From the NCBI RefSeq assembly GCF_000147335.1, contig NC_014533.1, positions 806,001 to 870,000 on the forward strand: a DNA stretch of 64,000 bases, written 5' to 3'. Below the pieces are notes generated by a model. It searched no databases, had not been told where the DNA came from, and saw only the letters and a program-made list of their open reading frames with translations. Each line of letters starts with the position of its first letter. Within the stretch, counting starts at the first letter, position 1. Position numbers and translations under genes: made by a program. This DNA is from Gloeothece verrucosa PCC 7822. GTDB taxonomy: Bacteria; Cyanobacteriota; Cyanobacteriia; Cyanobacteriales; Microcystaceae. Shown here piece after piece: positions 1 through 7,962 of this stretch.

Positions 1-206
1 GACATTCCCGTTTGAAGACTTTGGTAATTGGCCAAATTGCAACCCTGACTCACAACTGTTTGAACGGGTGTGGATTGAGCCGCTTGAGAGACGGTTTCAC
101 TTTCGTTAAAAGTTTCAGTCGTAGGAGTTGAAGGAGATTGAGCCAGTCCCCGCAGAACAAAAAAGATGAATAGGGCAAACAAGCCCCGCCACAGATGTTT
201 TTCCAT
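1..206 (-). CDS. Secreted protein, N-terminal part only
   Basis: An ATG at 206 opens a frame that runs off the left edge (68 codons visible). The N-terminus MEKHLWRGLFALFIFFVLRG is a short basic start followed by a hydrophobic core, and LAQS after it looks like a signal-peptidase site, so the product is probably exported. The following stretch is rich in Ser, Thr and Gln and resembles a linker. I do not recognise the family from this fragment. A second ATG at 211 opens a different frame without a signal-like start, so I prefer 206. Confidence 0.5.
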   Translation of the reverse strand, partial: MEKHLWRGLFALFIFFVLRGLAQSPSTPTTETFNESETVSQAAQSTPVQTVVSQGCNLANYQSLQTGM

Positions 207-372
207 TTCATTACCTTAAATCCTTAATCTTAGAGTTTTGGACTTTGGACAAAAGGAAATATATTAGCGTAAGATTTACGCTAAGTAAAAAGAGACTAAG
301 TTCCTCTATCTCAGTTGTCTAAATAACTGAGAAATCAGGTTAGACAAAGCTGAATCAGGAAGCTTTTGGCTT

Positions 373-1221
373 TTAGGTAGAACTTTTTTGAGTTTTCTTG
401 ATAACTTGGTGACGAGTTCTTTTTACTTTCTTCTCACCTTTAATCCGTCCCGCAGAAAAACCTCGGTGTTTGGGAGATTTTGCAGAAAGTCCAATCGTCT
501 GAATAATTCGAGGAAAGTCTCTTTGAACGAGACTGGGCGTGATTTTCACGGATTTATCTTGCTTCAAATATTGTTCGATTCGGACGAGGTAACACGAAAG
601 CTAATTTCCGAGCAGCCCATAAATTAACGTAGGCAAGTAAGGTTAACTTAACCCAATTTTCCTCATGATCAACGTCAGGGGTAAAATAGGAATTCATCAA
701 TAATTTTTGTTTACTTTTTGTGTCAGGATTTTCATCAACAAAGGGACGATAAAAAACTCGATTACTTCGTACTCGTGTAATAATAACTACATTTTTTTGT
801 TGGACTTGCTCACCAATAAAACCTCGTTGACTATACTCACAATCAGCTACGTGCTTGAATAAGGTTGTGGATAAGGAGTTGCGTCAATTCCAAATAAGTT
901 AAAAGGACGAGAATTCGTCGTCGGAATCGTCTCAGAAACCGCTTGAAATACTGGATTGACTTGTTGAGAGTCACTTGTCTCACTAGAACTATGCGAAAAC
1001 TCAGCTATGGCTTTATATAAACTGTTATAATCTCTTTGAAATAAAGGATTGAGTGAGAGTTCAGCTACTGAAATAGCGTATTGATTAGAAGAGAGAGCAT
1101 CTATTAAGTCAATTATGGCTTCGCGTCGGCGAGATAGAGAGCTAGTTAATTGTTCTCTCCACTTCTTAAACTTTTGAATGGCTTGACTCGTTTTTCGGTC
1201 ATAAAAAGTCATTAAAAACAC
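373..1221 (-). pseudogene. Transposase pseudogene with internal deletions
   Basis: The N-terminal piece (847-1221) matches the start of the intact 481-residue transposase at 24528-25973: the shared pattern is LIDALSSNQ, ELSLNPLF, RDYNSLYK and LFGIDATPYP. After that motif the reading frame jumps to sequence matching the middle (EYSQRGFIGEQVQ) and then the C-terminal part (HEENWVKLTLLAYVNLWAAR, ending in HQVIKKTQKSS). Two internal deletions and frame changes are therefore visible when it is compared with the other copy. It is a DDE-type transposase of an IS4/IS701-like cyanobacterial group; the exact family is uncertain. Confidence 0.75.
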
Positions 1222-1229
1222 CTGATTAA

Positions 1230-1250
1230 TTAGCGTAAATTTTACGCTAA
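1230..1250. promoter_or_regulatory. Palindrome in divergent promoter region of the IS
   Basis: TTAGCGTAA-n3-TTACGCTAA sits between the divergent transposase (start 1221) and companion gene (start 1289). Near-identical palindromes sit just inside both ends of the element (264-284, 1758-1778) and recur in the second copy of the element (24425-24445, 25998-26018). The placement suggests an operator or transposase/companion binding site; this is inference from position and conservation. Confidence 0.5.
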
Positions 1251-1288
1251 TATAAGAGCAGAGTTTTACTCAGTTTTTTGAGAAAATT

Positions 1289-1724
1289 ATGTCTATCCAA
1301 AACCTAAAAACTAGCCAATCTGCTTCTTGACGAGCCAAACAACTTAAAACCGTCATTAGTCAACTCAAACGCAAAATCAAGAAAATTGAAAAAGAAGGAG
1401 AAGTCGCACCACCTGATTGCCATCTCATTCGTTATCAAGTTACCCTTTCATCAGAAAATTTATTGGTATTATAAATTACAAGCCGCCGAACCTATATTTA
1501 CACGAGCCACTGATAACCAAAAAAAAACGCTCAGATGTATATTTAGGTAAAGCCGGAAGTGAGGCTCATATTGATGCGGTAGAAAAACTAACTAGAAGAG
1601 ATCTTATTGATGAGTTAGAAAGGGTTATTAATTCTCTTCTGTGAAAGCTACGCGCGATATTTATTTCGGAGGAGAAGTAGAAACTGACTCTTCCTATTAT
1701 ACAGAAGAATTAAAAGATGATTGA
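1289..1724 (+). pseudogene. IS companion gene, broken
   Basis: It starts MSIQNLKTSQSAS, hits a stop, then continues RAKQLKTVISQLKRKIKKIEKEGEVAPP, which matches the start of the companion gene in the second IS copy (26053-26199). Later frames carry KLQAAEPIF, YLGKAGSEAHIDAVEKLTRR and a C-terminal YYTEELKDD. The intact gene would be a small basic, coiled-coil-like protein encoded divergently from the transposase. At least one stop and two frame changes are present. Its function is unknown; a role in target or end recognition is a guess. Confidence 0.6.
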
Positions 1725-1814
1725 TTTTTTTCAAGCTTCTCAACTACTCTCTTTTAATTAGCGTAATTATTACGCTAACTTGTTTTTCCTTTTGTCCAAA
1801 GTCCAATTAATCAT

Positions 1815-2039
1815 TTGCAACGACTTAGGATAACATTAAAACAACAACCAGAATTAGCAACAGCACTGACTAATATTATAAGTACGCCAAATCCTGCTCA
1901 ACTGGAGCCTACTTTAACGTACAAGTTAAGCAGTCTAGGATTGATTAAGCTGTTGGGTAATAAAGCTAGTCCAAGCTGTGAGTTATATCGGCTGTATTTT
2001 CAAAATTTTGAAGGTATTGCTCAATCCAACTCGGATTAA
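1815..2039 (+). pseudogene. C-terminal relic of an AAA-like (AAA_35) ATPase
   Basis: The segment LKQQPELATALTNII, then LEPTLTYKLSSLGLIKLLGN and CELYRLYF, is typical of the C-terminal end of cyanobacterial AAA-like ATPases (AAA_35 group), in which a Leu-rich helix, 'YKL.S.GL' and 'C.LYR.YF' occur in that order. Everything upstream has been removed: the IS right end lies 8 bp before. Similarity stops near 1998, and the remaining codons are antisense to the 3' end of the large kinase gene. It is a truncated relic, not a functional gene. Confidence 0.6.
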
Positions 2040-5000
2040 AAATTAATTCATAAATACGATTATTAACTCTTAAAAAGCCTTCTTGTTTAACGACTAATCC
2101 TGATAAAAGCAACTCTTTTTCCTCTGGGCTGTTAAGAGCAATAATTTCTCCGTGATGCAGAATTTGCTTGTAAAGTTTGAGTAACTCAGTAGATCGTTGA
2201 CTGTTGAGAAGGCGATCGCGTATTGTTTTTAAATGCTCTGGCTCATCGGTTGATTCCCAGTTCTCTATTATATTCGTTCGCACCAAATTTTCAAGCCACT
2301 CGGCTTCACCATTAGCGGGTATAAGCGAAGAAGAACTACAGATAAACTTACAAAGCTTTTGGGTAAGAAAAGGCTGTCCGTTCGTCCAAGCTAAAACTTC
2401 TTTAAGTACCGTTTGTGGGTTATTTACTTTCTGAACCAATCCTTGCAGCAAAGGTTGAGCTTCATGCTCTTTAAAGCCTTCGAGTTGAATAGCTTGACCA
2501 ATGTTAAAAGGAGTTTTCTGGATGTTAGTCATTAAATCTGAGGGTGTGGCGACACCAAAGAAAGCCCACGTTAAACGCTGATACTCTTGATTGAGACTAC
2601 GTTGGTTATAACAGGAGCGAATCAGGGCAAAAAAGTCGTTTACTGAAAAATTCAAATTTAAAATGCTATCAATTTCATCAATAAAAATAACGATTTGTTT
2701 TGAGGAAACATCCTTTTCTACGCCAACTTCCTCTAGCAAAATTTCTTCAATAAATTGATTTAACTTCTGAATAGAAGAAAAATCCTCTCGCTCTTTCCAC
2801 CAAGTTTTTAAATTAACTTTTTTAAGCAAATTAAAACGTCGCCCTAGCTCGAAAGCCACTCCTTTATACCACTGATCGCAAGTAACGTTTTCACTCCCAA
2901 TGCGGGTCAGATCGATCGCGGCACAATAAATCCCCTCGTGCTGGAGGTGGTTGATCATACGTACCATGAGGCTTGATTTGCCCATCTGTCGGGGATTAAG
3001 GACATAGCAAAATTCCCCACGCTTTAACGCTTTGTACAAATAACGGTCTGCGGAACGAACTACATAAGTGGGAGCATCCATCGGTAAACTTCCTCCAACT
3101 TGGTAGTCAAAAGAGGAGGTTTGTTCGGTATTTCTAAGTAGCTCGTTTTCAAAGAGGAGTTCAGCTTGGGTAGCTTTAAGAACTTCTAAAGTTTGGGAGA
3201 GTTCTTTGGTGCGTTCTTCTACTCTTTCTTCTAGGGTGTGGTAAAGCCTTGAGTTGTCAATAGAAATAGCGGCTTGAGCAGAAAGTATATTTAAAAATTG
3301 GACACGATCTGCCGTAAATACTCCGGTTGTAAGATTATTTTCTAAATATAAAATGCCGTTTAGTTTCCCTTGATTCAATAAGGGAATGCAAAGAATTGAT
3401 TTGGGATGAACGGCAACAATATAGGAGTCACGGGGAAATCGTTCCTCATTGACAGCGTCATTTAAAAGTACATTTTCTTTAGTGTGGATGACATAGTTGA
3501 TGACGGCAGTTGAGAGAATGGGAGTTTGAGTCGTAGAATCTAAAAAGTTTACAGGAATCGATTGTAATATGGCAAAATGATCTGAATCTACTGCTCCCAT
3601 TGCTTCGATAGCCCATTTACTTTCTTTCTGAAGAATCAAAAAACCTTTTTGAGCGCCTGCATTCTCAATCAAAGTTTTCATTAATTTTTTTAATAACTTA
3701 TCTAAGGCTATCTCACTAGAAATAGCCTGGGATACTTTCATAACTGTGGCTAAATCTAGCACTTCAGTTGAGTTTCTAGAAGTTGTTGTTAAAGTATTTA
3801 CTGAAAAGCTTTTAAATTTAGATGAGCTTGAAGTAAGCCACTGAGGATATTTTTCCTCTAATTGCTCAACTTTACGTTTTGCTCCCCAAATCTGATAGCA
3901 CTGGTGTGCTTTTTTAAGATAAAGTTGGGCAAATTCTTCTTTATTTTTAGCCAACCAAAATTTAGCCGCGAGTTCGTTGGCTAATGCTTCATTTTGGATA
4001 TATTCATATTCTCTGGCTGCTTCAATAGCCCTGTCGTATAAGTCCATTGCTTCTTGCCATTGACCGGAAATTCGTGCCATTTCTGCGGCTATTAAAAGGT
4101 ATTGATGAAGAAAATTATCAGGGCAATTATCCGACCAAATTTGCATCCACTTTTGATTAGCTTTTAACTTTTCCCAATATTTCTTTTTCTCTTTTTCCGA
4201 AGCTTGAGGATATAATTCAGCTAAAGTCATGGAGTAATAAAAATTATTCATCGCTACAGAGAGAGTACCGGGAAGATAATTAACTAGCTCTTCAACTTGC
4301 TCAAAATAGCTTAATTCAGCCGGTTGTTCGTATAAATAAAGGGCTTGGTTTTTAAATATATAAAACCAACAAATTGCTCCCTTTTGGCTATTTTGCAAAT
4401 ACTGTGATTCTTTTAAATCTTTAATATTAAAATCCCATTTTGTTTGTGTCAAGCCTAAAAGGTTGGAAAGGGTCAGCTTAAAGCCCCAGGCGCAATCAAT
4501 ACAAATTTGATTTTGAGTTTCTAAAACATATTCTAATACTCGGTTTAATTCTTTGAAAAGAAAACTTAAATTTATTCCCTGATAAATTAAATTAAAAAAG
4601 TTATAACACTTGGCATACCCCAGATTTTGTAATTCTCCTGATTGTAAACCTATTTCAAAGATATTTTCGTTAATATTTTGACATATTTTGATATGTTTTA
4701 CCCAAGGTAATGACATATTAGCATATAATTGATTAACATACACTTTAATAGATAAGTCCTTAAAATGTTCTGCTAGTCTCACGCTTAAAACTCCAAATTC
4801 ATAGCCTCTTTGATATTGATGTAATATATGACTGTGAATCACTGTAAAAAAGCTGTAGCCGATAGCAGATAGTGGAGTGTGGCCGTACTTAATATTAAGG
4901 TTAACCTGTTTGACTGCCATAATATACATCAGTTCTGGATTTACGATCCAAGCCGTCGATGCCATTTTTGTTAACAATTTTAAAGCTTCTCGTTTTTCAG

Positions 5001-7743
5001 GTATTTCCATCTCTCGATTGTCGTATAGCGAGCTAATTTCTCTTCCTTCTAAGCTTTTTTCAACTTCATTAATTTCTGCTTTAAGTACAGTTTTAAAGTC
5101 TTTTTCTGGCAAATCGATTCCTAAAAGTTTTAAAGCATTTTTTCCTATTTCAATGGCTTCTGAATATTTTCCCAATAAGGTATATTGTACGATTAATAAA
5201 TAGTAAAAAATTGTGCTGTCAATGACTGATTTGGCTTTTCTTATAGATTCATCAATTAATAATTTAGAACTCTCAAAATTTCCATTTAGATACTCAAGCT
5301 CCGCCAATTCTTTATGAATGTCTAAAGAAATATCATAATGATCAGACCAGATGGTTTCAGAAAATTCTTCTCTAGCAATTTGGAAGTAATCCCTGGCCGC
5401 TGCATAAGCCGTTGCTTCTTTTGCTCTTTTACCCGCTTTTAAGTTCAATTGAGCTAGGTCAAATTTTTCAGTAGTTTCAGAGAGCAATTCTCGACCTTTA
5501 TTAAAGTGATCCACTAGCGTAAAAATTTTATTTTCTAAATTTTCTTCACTAATCCTCTGTAGTAATAATCTACCAATTCTAAGATGAACTTCTTTTTTTT
5601 GAACATTATCAATCAATGAATAGGCAGCCTGTTGAACTCGGTCATGAAGAAATTTATAATTCTTAACAACTAATGATGAATCGAGTACTTCGTCTGAACT
5701 CATCTCAAGTGCTGAGGTGGGTTGTATTAATCCTTCTTGAATAGCAGGTAAGAGGTCAGAGAAAGATTCTGTCGTAGTTTTTTCATAAATAATTGAAAGA
5801 GTATCCAAATCAAAACTATTTCCAATACAAGCTGACAAGCGCAAAACTTGCTGAGTAGCAGGGGCTAATTTCCTCATTTTAGCCAGCATCAACTCTACTA
5901 CATTGTCCGTAATGCCTAAAGTTTTAATATGAGCTATATCCCATTGCCAAATTTTCTGTTTCTGCTCGAAGACGAGGAGTTTTTCTTGGTAGATTGTTTT
6001 AAGAAATTCGTTGACAAAAAAAGGATTCCCAGAAGTTTTACTGTTTACCCGTTCTGCTAAAGGTTTGACCGTCTCTCTTTCGTGATGAAGGGTATCAGCA
6101 ATTAATTGAGTGAGAGATTCAAATTTCAGAGGAGTTAAAATAATTTGGTTGATAATTGCCCCCTTCTTCCGAAGCCGCTCTACTGTTAAGATTAAAGGAT
6201 GATTCAGATTAACTTCATTATCTCGATAAGCTCCAATTACTAGCAGATATCCTATCTGTTTGCCAGTCACCATCAACTCAATTAGTTTTAAACTTGCTGA
6301 GTCTGCCCACTGGAGATCGTCTAAAAATACGACTAAAGGATGTTCTTTTTGACAAAAAACATCAACAAATTTTTGAAATACCAAATTAAAACGATTTTGT
6401 GCCTCGGCTGGTTCTAGCTGTTGTAAAGGAGGTTGAGGCCCGACTATCTCTACTAATTCAGGAATAACATCAATAATAACTTGGCCATTTACTCCGAAAG
6501 CGGCTAATAGTTTTTCTTTCCACTGTGCTATATCGGTTTCACTTTCTGTTAATAATTGCTGTATCAGAGCGCGGAATGCTTGAACTATAGCCGAATAGGG
6601 AATATTGCGCTGAAACTGATCGAATTTCCCTGAGATAAAATAACCTTGTTGCTGAGTGATGGGCTTATAAAGTTCTTTAATAAGTACAGATTTACCGATC
6701 CCCGAATAGCCAGCAACTAGCATCAGTTCAATTTTTGATTTCTGATTTTGCTTTAAAGATAGAGAGATTTCTTGGTTTTCTTTTTCTCCTGTGGCAACTC
6801 GCTCAAATGCCGCTAGTAAGGTTTTAATTTCCTGTTCTCTACCATATAGTTTTTGGCTAATTTGCAACTTATCAGCAATATCTTGACGAGCGAGGGGAAA
6901 TTTTGAGATATTAGCTTGAGTTTGTAGTTGAGCCAGGCATTCTTCTAAATCTGCTCTGATTCCCCAAGCACTTTGATACCGTTCCTCTGCTGTTTTGGAC
7001 AAAAGCTTCATCACAATATCTGAAACGGGTTTAGGGAGCTTTGGTTTTATTTGAGCGGGAGAAACTGGTTGTCTAGCGATATGACAATGGACTAATTCTA
7101 AAGCATCGTTTGTTTCAAAAGGAAGTTGACCCGTCAGCAATTGATAAAATGTTACACCAAGAGCATAAAAATCCGTTCTGTAGTCAAGGAAACGGTTCAT
7201 CCTGCCAGTTTGCTCAGGGGATATATAGGCTAAGGTTCCTTCAAGAACATGAGGATTTTTGATGGTAAACTTTTCCCGAGTAAAGGCTGTAGAAATTCCA
7301 AAATCAATGATTTTTAGCTGACCGGTTTCAGAATTGATAACTATATTAGATGGATTGATATCTTTATGAATAATATTAGCACTGTGAATTTCTGCTAAAA
7401 TCTGACAAATTTTAATGGCTATAGTCAAAAACTCTGAGAGGGAAAAATGCTTCGACTTGATTAATATATCTAAAGACTGCCCCCCAAAATCCTCTAAAAA
7501 CATAGCCAAGGTATTTTTATATTTCTGGAGATTGTAAGCTTTAATTACTCCCTCAATGCTTAAGGAACGAGTAATTTCATATTCTTGTTTATATCTCGTC
7601 AATTCTGTAGGAGTGGGATAATCTTCTTTAAGAATTTTTAAGATCACGGGTTGGCTATTCGGATTGAGAATAGCTCGATAAACTAAGGAGTTAGAGCTTT
7701 CATAAATTTTATTGATAAGTTGGTAATCAGTAAAAGTCATCAT
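1966..7743 (-). CDS. Ser/Thr kinase - AAA ATPase - GAF - AAA-like fusion protein (1925 aa)
   Basis: This is a giant signalling protein. Residues 1-275 are a Ser/Thr kinase: Lys36 in VILKILKE, catalytic loop HKDINPSN (126-133), DFG (147-149), then GTLAYISPEQTGRMNR. Residues about 340-480 carry an AAA/STAND ATPase (Walker A GYSGIGKS near 345, Walker B LVVFLDDLQWAD near 473), followed by a helical TPR-like region. A GAF domain lies near 1325-1498, then a coiled coil (LEERVEERTKEL). Related cyanobacterial and proteobacterial kinases usually end in a histidine kinase; here an AAA-like domain (DYQVGGSLP, NPRQMGKSSL, FIDEIDSIL) takes its place from about 1543. It lies downstream of the RiPP genes on the same strand, suggesting co-regulation, but there is no overlap. 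The last ~11 residues are antisense to an AAA relic, so the C-terminus may be recombinant. Confidence 0.85.
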   Translation of the reverse strand: MMTFTDYQLINKIYESSNSLVYRAILNPNSQPVILKILKEDYPTPTELTRYKQEYEITRSLSIEGVIKAYNLQKYKNTLAMFLEDFGGQSLDILIKSKHFSLSEFLTIAIKICQILAEIHSANIIHKDINPSNIVINSETGQLKIIDFGISTAFTREKFTIKNPHVLEGTLAYISPEQTGRMNRFLDYRTDFYALGVTFYQLLTGQLPFETNDALELVHCHIARQPVSPAQIKPKLPKPVSDIVMKLLSKTAEERYQSAWGIRADLEECLAQLQTQANISKFPLARQDIADKLQISQKLYGREQEIKTLLAAFERVATGEKENQEISLSLKQNQKSKIELMLVAGYSGIGKSVLIKELYKPITQQQGYFISGKFDQFQRNIPYSAIVQAFRALIQQLLTESETDIAQWKEKLLAAFGVNGQVIIDVIPELVEIVGPQPPLQQLEPAEAQNRFNLVFQKFVDVFCQKEHPLVVFLDDLQWADSASLKLIELMVTGKQIGYLLVIGAYRDNEVNLNHPLILTVERLRKKGAIINQIILTPLKFESLTQLIADTLHHERETVKPLAERVNSKTSGNPFFVNEFLKTIYQEKLLVFEQKQKIWQWDIAHIKTLGITDNVVELMLAKMRKLAPATQQVLRLSACIGNSFDLDTLSIIYEKTTTESFSDLLPAIQEGLIQPTSALEMSSDEVLDSSLVVKNYKFLHDRVQQAAYSLIDNVQKKEVHLRIGRLLLQRISEENLENKIFTLVDHFNKGRELLSETTEKFDLAQLNLKAGKRAKEATAYAAARDYFQIAREEFSETIWSDHYDISLDIHKELAELEYLNGNFESSKLLIDESIRKAKSVIDSTIFYYLLIVQYTLLGKYSEAIEIGKNALKLLGIDLPEKDFKTVLKAEINEVEKSLEGREISSLYDNREMEIPEKREALKLLTKMASTAWIVNPELMYIMAVKQVNLNIKYGHTPLSAIGYSFFTVIHSHILHQYQRGYEFGVLSVRLAEHFKDLSIKVYVNQLYANMSLPWVKHIKICQNINENIFEIGLQSGELQNLGYAKCYNFFNLIYQGINLSFLFKELNRVLEYVLETQNQICIDCAWGFKLTLSNLLGLTQTKWDFNIKDLKESQYLQNSQKGAICWFYIFKNQALYLYEQPAELSYFEQVEELVNYLPGTLSVAMNNFYYSMTLAELYPQASEKEKKKYWEKLKANQKWMQIWSDNCPDNFLHQYLLIAAEMARISGQWQEAMDLYDRAIEAAREYEYIQNEALANELAAKFWLAKNKEEFAQLYLKKAHQCYQIWGAKRKVEQLEEKYPQWLTSSSSKFKSFSVNTLTTTSRNSTEVLDLATVMKVSQAISSEIALDKLLKKLMKTLIENAGAQKGFLILQKESKWAIEAMGAVDSDHFAILQSIPVNFLDSTTQTPILSTAVINYVIHTKENVLLNDAVNEERFPRDSYIVAVHPKSILCIPLLNQGKLNGILYLENNLTTGVFTADRVQFLNILSAQAAISIDNSRLYHTLEERVEERTKELSQTLEVLKATQAELLFENELLRNTEQTSSFDYQVGGSLPMDAPTYVVRSADRYLYKALKRGEFCYVLNPRQMGKSSLMVRMINHLQHEGIYCAAIDLTRIGSENVTCDQWYKGVAFELGRRFNLLKKVNLKTWWKEREDFSSIQKLNQFIEEILLEEVGVEKDVSSKQIVIFIDEIDSILNLNFSVNDFFALIRSCYNQRSLNQEYQRLTWAFFGVATPSDLMTNIQKTPFNIGQAIQLEGFKEHEAQPLLQGLVQKVNNPQTVLKEVLAWTNGQPFLTQKLCKFICSSSSLIPANGEAEWLENLVRTNIIENWESTDEPEHLKTIRDRLLNSQRSTELLKLYKQILHHGEIIALNSPEEKELLLSGLVVKQEGFLRVNNRIYELIFNPSWIEQYLQNFENTADITHSLD

Positions 7744-7770
7744 TATTGAAATTTTTTTAGTAAATTTAGG

Positions 7771-7962
7771 TCATTTCGTAGAACTGGTAACGTTTATCCC
7801 TAAAAATATTGTATAGAATTTTTTGGCCAACTGCTCTTCTATTGCTACTACTTGCTTAATAATATTTTGTTTAGGATCTACATTTTGAGTTCCTCTTCCG
7901 TTAATTAGATCCAGATAGACCAGAAATTTAATTGATTTTCTGTCGAGGCTTCTTTTAACCAA
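7771..7962 (-). CDS. Small ORF after YcaO gene, doubtful
   Basis: This TTG-started frame of 63 codons overlaps the end of the first YcaO gene by 58 bp and ends in GINVTSSTK. It sits between the YcaO gene and the kinase gene on the same strand. No ATG start or convincing ribosome site is seen and I recognise no family. It could be nothing, or a short peptide gene in the RiPP cluster (the Ser/Thr-rich tail is suggestive only). Confidence 0.2.
   Translation of the reverse strand: MVKRSLDRKSIKFLVYLDLINGRGTQNVDPKQNIIKQVVAIEEQLAKKFYTIFLGINVTSSTK

Larger units (their letters stand above)
238..1806. mobile_element. Decayed insertion sequence with perfect terminal inverted repeats
   Basis: The 22-bp ends at 238-259 and 1785-1806 are perfect inverted repeats of each other (TTGGACTTTGGACAAAA... 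at the left). Inside lie a broken minus-strand transposase, a broken divergent companion gene, and three 21-bp palindromes TTAGCGTAA-n3-TTACGCTAA at 264-284, 1230-1250 and 1758-1778. A better preserved relative lies at 24398-26182. The element interrupts an AAA-like ATPase gene whose tail follows immediately on the right. The transposase has lost internal segments, so this copy cannot move by itself. Confidence 0.8.

Noticed and set aside
388..627. Plus-strand frame across the decayed transposase
   Set aside because: It is the antisense of transposase sequence recognisable on the minus strand.
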